Assembly: GCA_012840085.1 (NCBI GenBank)
Contig: DUMB01000090.1
Span: 1 to 64,000 of the forward strand
Reading direction: 5' to 3'
Length of the DNA stretch: 64,000 nt
DNA from: Clostridiaceae bacterium
GTDB taxonomy: Bacteria > Bacillota > Clostridia > Acetivibrionales > DUMB01
Numbering within the stretch: the first letter of the stretch is position 1; each line of letters starts with the position of its first letter. Made by a program: the position numbers and the translations under genes. The notes below the pieces were generated by a model, which was not told where the DNA came from, did no database searches, and saw only the letters and a list, made by a program, of their open reading frames with translations. Shown here piece after piece: positions 17,018 to 27,950 of the stretch.

Positions 17018-17107
17018 ATATTGAACAATAATTGAACTGATCGGTCTTTTGCCGAATCATCGGGCAAGATAAGCTCGCCTAACTTGCTGAAAACGGGGGG
17101 ATGCGCA

Positions 17108-18154
17108 ATGTCGGAGAATATTATTGAACTGATAAATATTTCAAAAGATTATGATGGAGCTGAAGCTCTTAAAGATGTCAGTCTTACTATAAAAAAGAAT
17201 GAGTTTGTGACGCTATTAGGTCCCAGCGGTTGCGGTAAAACAACGACACTCAGGATTATTGCAGGATTTGAAAACCCGACGGAAGGGACTATCCTTTTTG
17301 AGGGGCAAAACATAAACTCACTTCCGCCCTATAAAAGAAAAGTTAATACTGTGTTTCAGAGGTACGCTCTCTTTACTCACATGAACGTTTTTGAGAATGT
17401 TGCCTTTGGCCTGAGAATTAAAAAATTTGATAATAAGACAATAAAGGAAAAAGTAAGCAATGTTCTTCACATGGTAAATCTGTCAGGCTATGAAAAAAGA
17501 TCCGTAGATTCCTTAAGCGGTGGTCAGCAGCAGAGAGTGGCTATTGCAAGAGCGCTTGTCAACGAACCCCAGGTTCTATTACTGGATGAACCTCTTGCAG
17601 CTCTTGACCTCAAGCTTAGAAAAGAAATGCAGATTGAATTGAAACAAATGCAAAAACGTCTCGGAATCACTTTTGTATATGTCACTCATGATCAGGAGGA
17701 AGCCCTCACAATGTCTGATACCATTGTGGTAATGCGTGACGGATCTATTCAGCAGATAGGAACTCCTGTAGAAATATACAATGAGCCTAAGAATGCTTTC
17801 GTTGCAGACTTTATAGGTGAAAGCAATATTATCGACGGTACTATGCTGAGAGATTACCTTGTGCGTTTTGCAGGACATGACTTCGAATGTGTGGATAAAG
17901 GCTTTGGCGAAAATAAGGAAGTAGACGTTGTAGTCCGCCCTGAAGACATTAAAATCACCCGTGAAGAAGATGGAATGCTTAAAGGTGTAATAAAATCTGT
18001 AACTTTCAAAGGTGTTCATTATGAGATGATTGCTGAGGCAAACGGAGTACAGTGGATTATACACAGTACTGCCATGAGTCCCGTAGATTCCAGAGTCGGG
18101 CTGTGCATACATCCAAATGATATCCAGATAATGGAGAAGGTGGTGTCGGAATGA
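17108..18154 (+). CDS. potA: Spermidine/putrescine ABC transporter, ATP-binding protein
   Basis: Cytoplasmic ATPase (348 aa) powering polyamine import. Walker A is GPSGCGKTT (~38-46), the Q-loop is in VFQRYALF, the signature is LSGGQQQR (~136) and Walker B is [11 protein letters not shown], followed by the H-loop [10 protein letters not shown]-terminal TOBE-like regulatory region occupies ~240-348. The ORF opens at TTG 17084, but the GGGGGG ribosome site (17095-17100) lies within that stretch, so ATG 17108 is used. The stop overlaps the potB start (ATGA). Substrate is inferred from the whole operon and the PotD homology. Confidence 0.93.
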   Translation: MSENIIELINISKDYDGAEALKDVSLTIKKNEFVTLLGPSGCGKTTTLRIIAGFENPTEGTILFEGQNINSLPPYKRKVNTVFQRYALFTHMNVFENVAFGLRIKKFDNKTIKEKVSNVLHMVNLSGYEKRSVDSLSGGQQQRVAIARALVNEPQVLLLDEPLAALDLKLRKEMQIELKQMQKRLGITFVYVTHDQEEALTMSDTIVVMRDGSIQQIGTPVEIYNEPKNAFVADFIGESNIIDGTMLRDYLVRFAGHDFECVDKGFGENKEVDVVVRPEDIKITREEDGMLKGVIKSVTFKGVHYEMIAEANGVQWIIHSTAMSPVDSRVGLCIHPNDIQIMEKVVSE

Positions 18155-18978
18155 AAATACGTTGGATATCAACACCCTATATCGTCTGGATGATTATGTT
18201 TACGGTAGTGCCTTTGCTGCTCGTATTTTTTTTCAGCATAACTGTGCAGACTGATGAGGGAATCACGTTTACATTGGAGAATTTTAAAAAATTATCGGAG
18301 CCAATCTACCTTAAAGTATTGTGGCGTTCAATTTACCTTGCCTTTGTGAGCACGGTGATTTGCCTTCTTTTAGGTTATCCTATGGCAATGATACTGGCGG
18401 GTACTGACGTTAAGAGAAAAAATGTGCTCATATTCCTTTTTGTCGCTCCGATGTGGATGAATTTTCTTTTAAGGACATATGCATGGCTTACACTGCTTGA
18501 AAAAAACGGGCTGATTAATACCGTACTTTCGCTTTTCGGCATAAAACCCCTGAACTTGCTATATAACAACCTGGCTGTTCTGCTGGGTATGGTTTATAAT
18601 TTTTTGCCTTTTATGGTGCTACCTATATATTCCGTGCTTAGCAAGGTTGACAAAAGCGTGATTGAAGCAGCTCAGGACCTTGGTGCAAATAATTTCAAGG
18701 TTTTCACCAAGGTAACATTTCCCTTGAGCCTTCCTGGTGTGGCATCGGGAATTACCATGGTATTTATGCCTGCAGTGACAACCTTTGTTGTTCCAAGGCT
18801 GCTGGGCGGAGCGCAGTTTACGCTTATTGGCAATCTTATTGAAAGGCAGTTTGTACTTGTCGGCGACTGGAATTTCGGATCAGCGATTTCAATTGTAATG
18901 ATGATTCTTATTCTTATTAGCATGGGCATTATGTCCAGGTACGAGACTGAACACGTGGGGGGAGGATTTTTCGGATGA
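18151..18978 (+). CDS. potB: Spermidine/putrescine ABC transporter permease PotB
   Basis: 275-aa inner-membrane permease of the binding-protein-dependent type with about six membrane segments. The first is at ~8-28, and the EAA motif that contacts PotA is at ~171-190 ([20 protein letters not shown]). It starts by ATGA overlap with potA and ends by ATGA overlap with potC, so the three are translationally coupled. PotB and PotC are expected to form a heterodimeric channel. Confidence 0.93.
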   Translation: MKIRWISTPYIVWMIMFTVVPLLLVFFFSITVQTDEGITFTLENFKKLSEPIYLKVLWRSIYLAFVSTVICLLLGYPMAMILAGTDVKRKNVLIFLFVAPMWMNFLLRTYAWLTLLEKNGLINTVLSLFGIKPLNLLYNNLAVLLGMVYNFLPFMVLPIYSVLSKVDKSVIEAAQDLGANNFKVFTKVTFPLSLPGVASGITMVFMPAVTTFVVPRLLGGAQFTLIGNLIERQFVLVGDWNFGSAISIVMMILILISMGIMSRYETEHVGGGFFG

Positions 18979-19745
18979 GATTTTTAAAAAAATTCTATAC
19001 ACTCATAATATTTTTCTTTCTCTACGCGCCCATTATAGTGCTAATGATTTTTTCTTTCAACAATTCGAAATCCAGAGCCAAATGGGGCGGATTTACCCTT
19101 AAATGGTATGCTGAGCTGTTTAAAGATAATGAAATTTTGAGTTCTCTTTACTATACGATAATAATAGCAGTTATCTCTTCCCTCGTTGCAACTGTGATAG
19201 GTACTATAGCTGCTATAGGAATTCATAATATGAGTAAAATAAAAAAGACAGTTGTTATGAATTTGACGTATCTCCCGGTGATAAATCCGGACATTGTTAC
19301 AGGTATATCACTGATGATACTGTTCATTTTTATAAAGTTAAACCTTGGTTTCATTACGCTTCTTTTTGCGCATATTACCTTTAACATTCCCTATGTAATA
19401 CTTTCGGTTATGCCCAAATTGAAGCAGTTGGACAAGCACGTTTATGAGGCTGCTTTGGACCTTGGCGCTACACCGTTGTTTGCTTTCCGGAAGGTTGTTC
19501 TTCCCGAAATAATGCCAGGTGTGGTAACAGGTGCCCTATTGGCCTTTACGCTGTCCCTGGACGATTTTGTAATAAGTTTCTTCACAACAGGCTCAGGAGT
19601 ATCAAATTTGTCCATAACGATTTACTCAATGGCCAGAAGAGGTATAAACCCAAAAATAAATGCTCTCTCAACCATTATGTTTATAACTGTACTGCTTCTG
19701 CTCATTATTGTAAACAAAAGGACATCCAGAAAGGAAAATGCTTAG
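18975..19745 (+). CDS. potC: Spermidine/putrescine ABC transporter permease PotC
   Basis: Second permease subunit (256 aa), with about six membrane segments and the EAA loop EAALDLGATPLFAFRKVVLP (~156-175), followed by the PotC-typical LDDFVISFFTTG (~195-206). ATGA overlap with potB fixes the start. The last codons and TAG stop lie in a 16-base unit that is repeated directly after the stop (19728-19743 and 19744-19759, 14 of 16 identical), carrying into the potD ribosome site. Confidence 0.93.
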   Translation: MRFLKKFYTLIIFFFLYAPIIVLMIFSFNNSKSRAKWGGFTLKWYAELFKDNEILSSLYYTIIIAVISSLVATVIGTIAAIGIHNMSKIKKTVVMNLTYLPVINPDIVTGISLMILFIFIKLNLGFITLLFAHITFNIPYVILSVMPKLKQLDKHVYEAALDLGATPLFAFRKVVLPEIMPGVVTGALLAFTLSLDDFVISFFTTGSGVSNLSITIYSMARRGINPKINALSTIMFITVLLLLIIVNKRTSRKENA

Positions 19746-19759
19746 AAAAGAAAACGCTT
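19728..19759 (+). repeat. 16-bp direct tandem duplication across the potC stop codon
   Basis: AGAAAGGAAAATGCTT (19728-19743) is followed immediately by AGAAAAGAAAACGCTT (19744-19759), a 14/16 match. The TAG stop (19743-19745) spans the junction. A partial third copy gives AAAGAAAGGAG, which is the potD Shine-Dalgarno sequence. Confidence 0.8.
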
Positions 19760-19778
19760 AAAGAAAGGAGATTAGAAT

Positions 19779-20870
19779 ATGAAACATATTAAATATAATA
19801 TAAAACATAAAAAACAGATAGTGAAATTTATGGCGCTAATATTATTACTTGCTGTATCTGTGCCTTTAATGACAGGTTGTGGTGGTTCCAAAAACGGTTC
19901 CGGTGAAAAAGTTGTCCTTAATGTTTATAACTGGGGAGATTACATCGACGAAACCGTCAACGATTTGTTTGAGGAAAAATATGGGATTAAAGTTAATTAC
20001 GAGACATTCGCAACCAACGAAGATATGTATACAAAGATAAAATCAGGCGCTGGAAAATATGATATAGCTATACCCTCTGACTATATGATTAAGAGAATGA
20101 TAGATGAAAATCTGTTAAATAAAATCAACCTGGACAACATTCCTAACTATAAATATATAGAGGACCGCTTTAAAAACCTTGCTTACGATCCGAACAACGA
20201 ATATTCCGTGCCTTATATGTGGGGTACTGTAGGGATTTTATACAATAAAACCATGGTAAATGAGCCTGTAGACAGCTGGAAAATCCTATGGGACGAGAAA
20301 TATGCCAAGCAGATACTGATGCTTGACAGCCAGCGCGAATCAATAGGTGTGGCTCTTCAAATGCTTGGCTATTCAATGAATTCCGACAATCCTGAAGAGC
20401 TGGAAGCGGCCCAGAATGCTTTGATCGAGCAAAAGCATCTTGTACTGGCCTATGTAGGTGATGAAATAAAGGACAAAATGATTGGTGAAGAAGCTGCTCT
20501 GGCAGTGGTATGGTCAGGAGATGCCATATATTGCAAACGCGAAAACCCAAATCTTGACTATGCAATACCAAAGGAAGGGTCAAATCTCTGGTTTGACGCC
20601 ATTGTAATACCTAAAACAGCAGAACACCAGGCAGAAGCAGAAAAGTATATAGATTTCCTGTGTGATCCTGAAATTGCTTTTAAAAACGCTGACTACATCG
20701 GATATTCATCACCAAATTCAGGGGCTAAAGAGATGCTTGACCCAAGTCTCCTCAGTGATAAGACTGCGTACCCGGACGACGAGGATATTAAAAATTGTGA
20801 AATATTCCAATATAATGAGAAACTCATAAAAATTTACGATGAAATTTGGACCAGAATAACTGCAGAGTAA
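19779..20870 (+). CDS. potD: Spermidine/putrescine-binding lipoprotein PotD
   Basis: 363-aa substrate-binding protein of the pot transporter. A basic N terminus and hydrophobic signal (~16-30) lead to the lipobox LMTGC (Cys34), so it should be a membrane-anchored lipoprotein. The mature part has PotD hallmarks: LNVYNWGDYIDE (~47-58), KYDIAIPSDYMIKRM (~98) and the closing SPNSGAKEMLDPSLLSDKTAYPD segments. AAAGGAG precedes ATG 19779. It is last in the operon. An 11-base inverted repeat follows the stop. Confidence 0.93.
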   Translation: MKHIKYNIKHKKQIVKFMALILLLAVSVPLMTGCGGSKNGSGEKVVLNVYNWGDYIDETVNDLFEEKYGIKVNYETFATNEDMYTKIKSGAGKYDIAIPSDYMIKRMIDENLLNKINLDNIPNYKYIEDRFKNLAYDPNNEYSVPYMWGTVGILYNKTMVNEPVDSWKILWDEKYAKQILMLDSQRESIGVALQMLGYSMNSDNPEELEAAQNALIEQKHLVLAYVGDEIKDKMIGEEAALAVVWSGDAIYCKRENPNLDYAIPKEGSNLWFDAIVIPKTAEHQAEAEKYIDFLCDPEIAFKNADYIGYSSPNSGAKEMLDPSLLSDKTAYPDDEDIKNCEIFQYNEKLIKIYDEIWTRITAE

Positions 20871-20880
20871 AATATTATTT

Positions 20881-20926
20881 ACTAAGTATTTTAAATATAT
20901 ACTTCTCATTTACTGAAATACTTAGT
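20881..20926. promoter_or_regulatory. Inverted repeat between potD and mecA
   Basis: ACTAAGTATTT (20881-20891) and AAATACTTAGT (20916-20926) are perfect 11-base arms around a 24-base loop. There is no strong T run, and the right arm abuts a TATAAT (20926-20931) that could be the mecA -10. It may be an mRNA end hairpin for potD or an operator for mecA. Confidence 0.45.
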
Positions 20927-20993
20927 ATAATATAATTGAACTTCTTAATTACGTAAGGAACCCAGGTAGAAAGGATTCATGGTGGTGATCATT

Positions 20994-21620
20994 ATGAAGA
21001 TTGAAAGAATTGGCGAAAACATGATAAAGATAACGCTATCCATAGATGATCTGGAAGAGAGGAATATCGACCTGGAGTCTCTTAACTATAATTCACCTGC
21101 AGCTCAGGAACTTTTCTGGGACATGATGGAACAAGTTGAAGATCAACTTGGGTTCAACCTTTCTGATTCTCAGTTTATTATAGAGCCTGTACCTGATTTA
21201 GATGAAGGATTTATAATAACAATCGCCAGAATGGACGATGATGGAGACTTTGAGTCAATTCAGAAATATATAAAGAGCAAGCTGAAGAAATCTGAATTGA
21301 AAGCAAAAAGAAGGGCTCGGAGAATTTACTCCACATTGCTGATTTATGCTTTCAATAATATTGAAGACTTGCGCCAATTGAGTAAAAATTTGAGTTCGAT
21401 ATACACCGGTGAAAGTTCACTGTACAAATACGGAAATACCTACTATCTGGTTCTGTTAAGAAGCAATTTTACCGTTACTGATAAGAGAAAGTTTGAAACT
21501 CTGCTCAGTGAATTTGGTTCAAAAATATCAAATGTGAACTTTTACGAAGGATACCTCAGCGAATATGGTTCCAAGCTGGTAGAAAACAATGCACTGGAAG
21601 TAATCAATAACTATTTTTAA
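20994..21620 (+). CDS. mecA: MecA-family adaptor protein of the Clp protease
   Basis: 208-aa adaptor related to MecA/YpbH, which deliver substrates to ClpC and help assemble its active form. N-terminal MKIERIGENMIKITLSIDDL is characteristic; a charged linker (~85-112) leads to the C-terminal ClpC-binding domain (~115-205). The ORF opens at ATG 20979, but GGTGGTGAT lies just before ATG 20994, which gives the family's usual N terminus. Competence regulation as in Bacillus is not implied; a general ClpC adaptor role is more likely in Clostridia. Confidence 0.88.
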   Translation: MKIERIGENMIKITLSIDDLEERNIDLESLNYNSPAAQELFWDMMEQVEDQLGFNLSDSQFIIEPVPDLDEGFIITIARMDDDGDFESIQKYIKSKLKKSELKAKRRARRIYSTLLIYAFNNIEDLRQLSKNLSSIYTGESSLYKYGNTYYLVLLRSNFTVTDKRKFETLLSEFGSKISNVNFYEGYLSEYGSKLVENNALEVINNYF

Positions 21621-21660
21621 TTTATATAATAATTAAAATTTATAATTAAACAAATGAATT

Positions 21661-21697
21661 TAACGGCAGGGTCTGAATAAAGACCGTGCCGTTTTTA
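21661..21697 (+). terminator. Intrinsic terminator of mecA
   Basis: AACGGCA-GGGTCT and AGACC-GTGCCGTT form an interrupted 12-bp stem around GAATAA, followed by TTTTTAG. Confidence 0.85.
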
Positions 21698-21951
21698 GTT
21701 ATCATTTAAGTTCCATGATGAAATAATCGCATAACTTTTTTAGCTTTATACTTTGCAATAGTTTAAACAAACATATAGCTTTTTTAGACATATGCTTTCT
21801 TAAATACATTTAACTTTCATAAATAAAAGCATTATACAGCTTGTTATTTAGCTTTATAATATAGAAAAAACTATATATCTTATATTTTATGATATAAAAA
21901 AAATTATATCTTATATAGAAAGAATTATACAGCTTGCATACTATATAAGAA
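21698..21951. other. AT-rich spacer with degenerate repeats, no gene
   Basis: The spacer between mecA and the convergent phosphatase gene consists of loosely repeated motifs (ATATAGCTTTTTTAGACATATGC, CTTATAT, ATTATACAGCTTG twice). No terminator for the minus-strand gene was found by eye. Confidence 0.4.
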
Positions 21952-23670
21952 TCATATAACTTCCATAATAAAGAATGTAATATCGTCTGTAAGATTTCCA
22001 GGGTTGGTAAAATTAAACATATCCTTTATTATGGCTTCTGAAAGTTCTGAAGCAGATTTACGGCTATTTTCTTTCAAAATTTCTTTCAAATGTTCATCAG
22101 AATACTTTTCCACTGCAAAATTATCCGCTTCAATTAATCCATCAGTATAGAACAGTAGCTTATCCCCTTCTTCCAATGTAATTTCCATATTTTCATAACT
22201 TACAGGATAAATGTCTGAAATTTTACATATAGGTAAGCCTTTGACAGGCAATTCAACTACCAAACCGTTTCGCTTTATAATCAGAGGAACTGCATTTATT
22301 CCTGCGGAAGAATATGTAAGTTTCTTCGTTTTTTTGTCATATATTGCATAAAGCATGACAAAATATACATCATCCTTGAAGTTCATTCTGTTGAAAGTTT
22401 GAAATACACTATGCAATACATCTGCCGGTGAGTATATTTTATCCTTTCCTTTTACTCTTTCCCTGAAGCCTATTATGCTTTGCTTCGCAAATACCGTAAG
22501 CATGGCGGCAGGTACACCGTGTCCGGACACATCGCCAATATACATTCCAATGTTGTTATCATCAATTTTAAATACATTATAAAAATCACCGCTGACATGC
22601 TCTGCAGGGAAGTATCCGGCACTGAATGCCACCTCTTCATCTTCAGGCAAATGCTGCGGAAGCAAAGATCTCTGTATGTCTCTGGCGTATTCCAAGTCCT
22701 CCAGAAGTTTCTGGTTTACTTCCTTCAATTGTGCCGTCCTCTGCTCAACAAGTCTGTCAAGGTTCTCTATATAGTTCTGAAGTTCATTCCTTGTCCTTGC
22801 CAATTCACTGTATGGTTTTTGGACGTTGCTTATAAAAATAACTCTAAAGATTATAAAATATGCAATAAACTTATATACATGTCCCAGATAGTTGTAAATA
22901 TCATATACCTGTCCATAGCTCACAAATGCAAGTTCACTGAATATCGTTATTATTAATGCACAGGAAAGCGGTACGGCTGAAGCACAATTGCTTTTTTTGC
23001 TGCTTTTGTACAGCATAACAACTATCGATGCCAGCAAAATCATAATGATAATATATTCAAGCACTATTTTTGTATTAGTAAGGCCGTTCTCACTTTCTAA
23101 ATACATTGGCGCCAGTGTATCAGGAAACCAAACAACTGTTATAAGTACTGCAAGACTAAAGACAAGAGGCGGTATTGAGAAAAAAAGTTTTTTGATTCTG
23201 TAGTTCATTTGCTCCGGAATAAATGCTGTTATAAGAAACCCGACAGCCATGACAAGTCTTCCGATTATCCAGAAAGTTGTAGCCTGATTTGCACTTTCAA
23301 TAGGCTTGAAGAAATCCGGCATACCCATAAAACTCAGTGCATGAAACATATCTATAATGCCAATGGAAAGAAAAACACTTCCAAGAAATACTGACCTGAC
23401 GCTGCCTGTCTGATCATATGTATAGTATGAAACTGCAAAAACAGCAAAGCTAACCACAATTGATGTGAGTTCAAAAATATTGTGCCAGGTAAGATATGTA
23501 GCAACATTCATAATGCTGCAGAACCAATCTTCAAGAAGGTACGCAAATTTATAAAGCAAAAATGAGAGAATGAAAACTGCCAAAAACAAATGTAGATTCT
23601 TATTGTTAGTTAAATATTTAAGCTTTGCCTTGCCAGTTAAATACTCAAGCTTTGTCCTTTGAAGTTCCAT
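21952..23670 (-). CDS. MASE3 membrane sensor with C-terminal PP2C (RsbU/SpoIIE-type) serine phosphatase
   Basis: 572-aa signalling protein. Residues ~28-275 contain about eight membrane segments with MASE3-type features (LEDWFCSIMNVATYLTWHN, FHALSFMGMPDFF). A coiled coil (~280-325, LARTRNELQNYIENLDRLVE) joins this to a PP2C-like phosphatase (~335-572) with motifs EHVSGDFYNVF, GMYIGDVSGHGVPAAML, LFYTDGLIEA and DDITFFIME, retaining the metal-binding aspartates. Such proteins typically dephosphorylate anti-anti-sigma factors in partner-switching pathways; no partner gene is adjacent. Near the N terminus a 9-residue in-frame duplication is visible (LEYLTGKAK / LKYLTNNKN). GAGGGGC precedes ATG 23670. 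Confidence 0.9.
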   Translation of the reverse strand: MELQRTKLEYLTGKAKLKYLTNNKNLHLFLAVFILSFLLYKFAYLLEDWFCSIMNVATYLTWHNIFELTSIVVSFAVFAVSYYTYDQTGSVRSVFLGSVFLSIGIIDMFHALSFMGMPDFFKPIESANQATTFWIIGRLVMAVGFLITAFIPEQMNYRIKKLFFSIPPLVFSLAVLITVVWFPDTLAPMYLESENGLTNTKIVLEYIIIMILLASIVVMLYKSSKKSNCASAVPLSCALIITIFSELAFVSYGQVYDIYNYLGHVYKFIAYFIIFRVIFISNVQKPYSELARTRNELQNYIENLDRLVEQRTAQLKEVNQKLLEDLEYARDIQRSLLPQHLPEDEEVAFSAGYFPAEHVSGDFYNVFKIDDNNIGMYIGDVSGHGVPAAMLTVFAKQSIIGFRERVKGKDKIYSPADVLHSVFQTFNRMNFKDDVYFVMLYAIYDKKTKKLTYSSAGINAVPLIIKRNGLVVELPVKGLPICKISDIYPVSYENMEITLEEGDKLLFYTDGLIEADNFAVEKYSDEHLKEILKENSRKSASELSEAIIKDMFNFTNPGNLTDDITFFIMEVI

Positions 23671-23759
23671 AATATGCCCCTCTTTATCTATTTCTCAATA
23701 ATTTTATCATTGAAAAGGATGTTTATCAATCCATACAAAAGTATCTTAAACAAAATAAG

Positions 23760-23787
23760 AAGACAGACGTTTTTGCTCATCTGTCTT
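23760..23787 (-). terminator. Intrinsic terminator of lon
   Basis: AAGACAGA (23760-23767) and TCTGTCTT (23780-23787) pair around a 12-base loop; on the minus strand CTTATTTTGTTT follows. It lies about 35 bases after the lon stop. Confidence 0.75.
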
Positions 23788-23790
23788 CCT

Positions 23791-23836
23791 CATATATTAC
23801 TATTATTCAATCTCATATATTACTATTGCTCAATAA
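23791..23836 (-). repeat. 23-bp tandem duplication containing the lon stop codon
   Basis: Units 23791-23813 and 23814-23836 both begin CATATATTACTATT and match at 19 of 23 positions. The second unit contains the TAG stop (23823-23825) and the last codons of lon; the first lies just downstream of the gene. Confidence 0.85.
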
Positions 23837-26267
23837 GTGCACTTGGGCCAACATTGTCGCCAACAGCCTTTTCATCAGGAAGAATTATCTTTTCCACTTC
23901 ATTCTGCAATCCTTCCATTATACGTCTTGCCTTTGGCCTTGCCAAAGCCGTCGCAAGCACTTCATCCATGTTTATCACAGGTACAAATCTAATTCCCTTT
24001 CTTACATTTTCGGGTATTTCCTCAATATCCTTTCTGTTGTCCTCAGGAATAATTACCGTATCTATTCCGGCCCTGTGAGCTGCCAGTACCTTTTCTTTCA
24101 ATCCTCCTATCGGAAGTACCCTTCCGCGGAGAGTTACCTCACCGGTCATTGCAACATTCTTTTTCACAGGTATACCGGTAAGAGCCGAAACCATGGCAGT
24201 TACCATAGTTATTCCGGCAGAAGGACCGTCCTTTGGAATTGCTCCTTCAGGCACGTGAATGTGAATGTCATATTTTGTGTGGAAATCCTTATCTATGTTA
24301 AAATCTTCAGCTCTTGAACGTATATAACTCATTCCGGTCTTGGCAGATTCCTTCATTACATCACCAAGCTGGCCAGTCAGTTCAAGTTTACCGTTTCCAC
24401 TCATAATTGTTACCTCAACGGATAATGTGTCACCGCCGATAGGAGTCCATGCAAGGCCTCTTGCTATTCCAACTTCATCTCTTTCATTTGCCATATCGAA
24501 TCTGTATTTCTTTTTGCCAAGATACTTCTCAAGGTTGCCTGAGGTTATCTTGACATACTTTTTACCGCTTGACAGCAGATTCTTTACGGCTTTTCTGCAA
24601 ATAGTTGCGATTTCCCTCTCAAGGTTTCTGACCCCTGCCTCGCGTGTGTAGTAATTAATTACATCTCTTACAGCCTGGTCGTCAATTCTCAGGTTGCCCT
24701 TCTTCAGGCCGTGGGCCTCTATTTGCTTGGGTATTAAATGCCTTATTGCAATATTAAATTTCTCCTCTTCAGTATACCCGGAGATGCTTATTACTTCCAT
24801 CCTGTCCAGTAAAGGCCTGGGTATCGTATCGAGAGTATTCGCAGTGGTAAGGAATAATACATCTGAAAGATCAAAAGGCAACTCCAGATAGTGATCCCTG
24901 AATGCAAAATTCTGCTCACCGTCAAGCACCTCAAGCATTGCAGATGCCGGGTCACCTCTGAAATCGCTGCTCATCTTGTCTATCTCGTCAAGAAGTATAA
25001 GCGGGTTTTTTGAACCTGCCTGTTTTAAAGCTGCGATTATTCTTCCGGGCATTGCTCCTACATAGGTGCGTCTGTGCCCTCTTATCTCCGCTTCATCCCG
25101 GACTCCGCCCAACGACATTCTCACATAGTTTCTGTTAAGGGCTTTTGCAACAGACCTGGCTATAGATGTTTTACCCACACCCGGAGGTCCTACAAGGCAA
25201 AGTATGGGGCCTTTAAGGTCATTCTTTATCTTTCTGACAGCAAGATACTCAATTATTCTTTCCTTAACTTTTTCAAGTCCGTAATGATCGTCATCAAGAA
25301 TTTTTGTCGCCTTTTCCAGGTCTATTACTTCTTCAGTCTTCTTGCTCCATGGCAGATCAAGAATCCAATCAAGGTAAGTCCTGATAACTGAACCTTCAGC
25401 TGATCCGGAAGGCGTCTTTGCAAGCCTATCCAACTCTTTCAATACTTTCTTCTCTGCTTCTTCGGGGAGATTGGATTCAGCCATTTTTTTCTTGTATTCG
25501 TTTATTTCACCTGTAATGCCGTCCTTGTCACCAAGTTCATTCTGAATGGCTTTCAACTGCTCCCTCAGGTAGTACTCTTTCTGCATTTTGTCAATTTGTT
25601 TGCGGACCTTTATATTTATGTCTTTTTCAACTTCAAGAATCTGTATTTCTCTCACCAACAGTTCAAGCAACTTCTCAAGCCTCTTAACGGGGTTGAACTC
25701 ACTCAACAGCTTCTGCTTGTCTTCTATTTTCAATACAATGCTTGCCGCAATCAAATCAGAAATCTGATTAATGTCATCATTGGACATAATATTGACTACA
25801 CTGTCAGCCGTAATCTTGTTGCTAAGCTTTACATACTCCTCAAAAGTACTGATGACTTCTCTCTTCAGTGCTTCAACTTCAGTCTTGTTAATATTGTCGG
25901 GTGCAATTATTTTTTCCATGACTTCAGCCATGAAGAAAGGCTCAGTCTGAGTGAATTCACATATTTCCGCCCTGTTTATACCTTCTACCAACACTCTTAT
26001 TGTATTTCCGGGCAGTTTTAGTAATTGCTTCACTTTTGATATGGTACCTACCTTGTAAATGTCATCCTTGGCAGGAGCATCATTTTGAGCATCCTTTTGA
26101 GCTACGAGAAAAATAAGCTGGTTATTTATCATAGCTTCTTCAAGAGCCTTTATGGATTTTTCTCTCCCCACGTCAAAATGAAGAATCATATATGGAAACA
26201 CCGTTAAGCCTCGCAGAGGTAAAAGCGGCAGCACTTGCTTTTTTATGGTCTTTTTTGATTCCATCAT
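23823..26267 (-). CDS. lon: ATP-dependent protease Lon (LonA)
   Basis: 814-aa AAA+ serine protease degrading misfolded and regulatory proteins. An N-terminal LON substrate domain (~10-205) and coiled coil precede the ATPase module, with Walker [10 protein letters not shown] (~360) and Walker [11 protein letters not shown]. The C-terminal protease domain has the Ser-Lys dyad S683 ([10 protein letters not shown]) and K726 ([14 protein letters not shown]). Length and order are those of LonA; there is no membrane segment, so it is not LonB. GGGGGA precedes ATG 26267, a second ATG follows, and a consensus sigma-A promoter lies about 110 bases upstream. No CIRCE operator was seen. Confidence 0.96.
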   Translation of the reverse strand: MMESKKTIKKQVLPLLPLRGLTVFPYMILHFDVGREKSIKALEEAMINNQLIFLVAQKDAQNDAPAKDDIYKVGTISKVKQLLKLPGNTIRVLVEGINRAEICEFTQTEPFFMAEVMEKIIAPDNINKTEVEALKREVISTFEEYVKLSNKITADSVVNIMSNDDINQISDLIAASIVLKIEDKQKLLSEFNPVKRLEKLLELLVREIQILEVEKDINIKVRKQIDKMQKEYYLREQLKAIQNELGDKDGITGEINEYKKKMAESNLPEEAEKKVLKELDRLAKTPSGSAEGSVIRTYLDWILDLPWSKKTEEVIDLEKATKILDDDHYGLEKVKERIIEYLAVRKIKNDLKGPILCLVGPPGVGKTSIARSVAKALNRNYVRMSLGGVRDEAEIRGHRRTYVGAMPGRIIAALKQAGSKNPLILLDEIDKMSSDFRGDPASAMLEVLDGEQNFAFRDHYLELPFDLSDVLFLTTANTLDTIPRPLLDRMEVISISGYTEEEKFNIAIRHLIPKQIEAHGLKKGNLRIDDQAVRDVINYYTREAGVRNLEREIATICRKAVKNLLSSGKKYVKITSGNLEKYLGKKKYRFDMANERDEVGIARGLAWTPIGGDTLSVEVTIMSGNGKLELTGQLGDVMKESAKTGMSYIRSRAEDFNIDKDFHTKYDIHIHVPEGAIPKDGPSAGITMVTAMVSALTGIPVKKNVAMTGEVTLRGRVLPIGGLKEKVLAAHRAGIDTVIIPEDNRKDIEEIPENVRKGIRFVPVINMDEVLATALARPKARRIMEGLQNEVEKIILPDEKAVGDNVGPSALIEQ

Positions 26268-26373
26268 TCTAATACATTCCCCCCATTACTTAAAACAAAT
26301 ATTATGCTGTAAAGGTTAAATTATTACTTTATCTAAAAAATAACCATAGTACACGTACATATTAACTTAACCT

Positions 26374-26402
26374 ATTATAACTTTTAGCCATTGCTATTGC
26401 AA
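26374..26402 (-). promoter_or_regulatory. Sigma-A promoter of lon
   Basis: On the minus strand TTGCAA (26402-26397) and TATAAT (26379-26374) are 17 bases apart. Transcription would start near 26367, giving a 5' leader of about 100 bases. Confidence 0.75.
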
Positions 26403-26492
26403 TTGTTTTATATGGTAATGCGGGAATTGATGTCCACATGCTCATATGATACTGCCGGATTTAGCTTACGCTATGTACCCCGAAGGCCGGTC

Positions 26493-27950
26493 TTATAATA
26501 CGTTTTCGCCCCTATCTTCAGCTTCCCTGGTCAACATTACCATGTTGTTAAAAATTTCTATTATTGTCTTGGAAAGCTCTTCAGCCGTTTTCTCTAATTC
26601 ACTGGCTTCTTCATAATTGCCTTTTCTGAGGCAATCAATAACCTGAGCACCTCTGCGGTGCAGTTCACTATGAATACCTTCGACCTCTTCCCACAAACGA
26701 AGTATTTCACCGGAAGATGGTTTTATACTGTAATAAAAGCGTCCGAAGCCGCATTTGTGGTCATCAGTTTGCAGCGGTCTTACCGTCCTGTCTCTAACCA
26801 TGTTTTTCAAGTCATTCACCCAATTCTTATGGGCCTTGATCGCAGCTTCTATACTGTCGATAAACTCACTGTTGGGGAATTTGTAAAAATCGTCAACAGC
26901 CAGCATGCTGCTGTCCTTTGAAAGGCTGCTTACCACTCCTTCTATTTCTTCAATGGAATTCGCAACATCAAGCACATCTTTTGCTATATTTTCAAGGTTT
27001 ATGGAAAGAGAAGAAGTATTTTCAGCATCAGCACTTAACACATTCATGGCAGCAGTAGCTTCTTCAAGCGAGGAATTAATTTTATCATTAAATACCGAAA
27101 TATTTTCAAGTTCTCCCACAACACATTCAATTGAACGTGTATTATCCAGCATAATATCCGACATTGATTCTACCATTGAGTTAACATTTCCTATTGATTC
27201 AACAGTTTTGGAAACACTTCCCGAACTTTTTTGAGAAGCTTCATCTATCTCACTTAAAAGCTTGTCCATTGACTTAAGCAGTGATTTAGTGCTTTCCGAC
27301 AGCTTTCTTATCTCCTCTGCAACTACTGCAAAACCCTTTCCGGCTTCGCCGGCTCTGGCAGCTTCTATTGAAGCATTTAGTGCAAGGAGATTGGTCTGAT
27401 CGGAAATTCCATATATTCCGCCAACAGTATCTTTCATTGTATTCAATATATTCAGCAGATTATTCATATCATTTCTCATTCCGTCTGCATATTCCAGGAC
27501 ATTCCTGTTTTCCAGCCTTATATCATCTATTACCTTTTTTGCTTTTGCGGTATTTTCATTAAGTGCGTTTGCCTGCTGTAATATACTGTCGAGAGAAGAC
27601 GTCATCTCTGAACTGGTGTCAGTTATTTGAGTAATTGATGCAGTTGCCTCTTCAAATGCGGAATATACTGTTTGGGCTACGTTGCTTAGTTTCGAAGTCA
27701 GATCTTTTATCTTATTACTATGAAACTTTAATTTCAGATCAAAGCTGCTTAACATTGTTGCAACTGAGAATATCCTTTTAACGACAGAATTGGCCCTCTT
27801 TCTGCCATCTTCAAGCCTTGATGCCAGTCTTGAAATAGTACGAGATAAATTATCAGCCTTATTCCTTAATTCACTTTCAACTTCTGCGAATCTTCCTTTT
27901 TCTATATTGGTAAGAAGTTTCATTGCTTTATTCCTGCTGCAACTGAACAT
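26493..27950 (-). CDS. Soluble methyl-accepting chemotaxis protein with C-terminal CZB zinc-binding domain
   Basis: 485-aa chemoreceptor with no membrane segment. The signalling domain occupies ~60-345 with the conserved tip [18 protein letters not shown] and [11 protein letters not shown] (~185-225). The C-terminal region (~360-465) fits the CZB fold: [14 protein letters not shown] and GIHSELH supply the His/Cys zinc-ligand pattern (H, C, H, H). CZB domains sense zinc or hypochlorous acid in other bacteria. The first ~55 residues are helical. GGAGGG lies 8 bases before ATG 27950. The ligand here is unknown; cytoplasmic location is inferred from the absence of membrane segments. Confidence 0.9.
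   Translation of the reverse strand: MFSCSRNKAMKLLTNIEKGRFAEVESELRNKADNLSRTISRLASRLEDGRKRANSVVKRIFSVATMLSSFDLKLKFHSNKIKDLTSKLSNVAQTVYSAFEEATASITQITDTSSEMTSSLDSILQQANALNENTAKAKKVIDDIRLENRNVLEYADGMRNDMNNLLNILNTMKDTVGGIYGISDQTNLLALNASIEAARAGEAGKGFAVVAEEIRKLSESTKSLLKSMDKLLSEIDEASQKSSGSVSKTVESIGNVNSMVESMSDIMLDNTRSIECVVGELENISVFNDKINSSLEEATAAMNVLSADAENTSSLSINLENIAKDVLDVANSIEEIEGVVSSLSKDSSMLAVDDFYKFPNSEFIDSIEAAIKAHKNWVNDLKNMVRDRTVRPLQTDDHKCGFGRFYYSIKPSSGEILRLWEEVEGIHSELHRRGAQVIDCLRKGNYEEASELEKTAEELSKTIIEIFNNMVMLTREAEDRGENVL

Noticed and set aside
23823-26267. LonB-type membrane protease
   Set aside because: N-terminal LON domain is present and no membrane segment lies in the ATPase module.
26493-27950. 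Transmembrane chemoreceptor
   Set aside because: No hydrophobic segment long enough to span the membrane; described as soluble.
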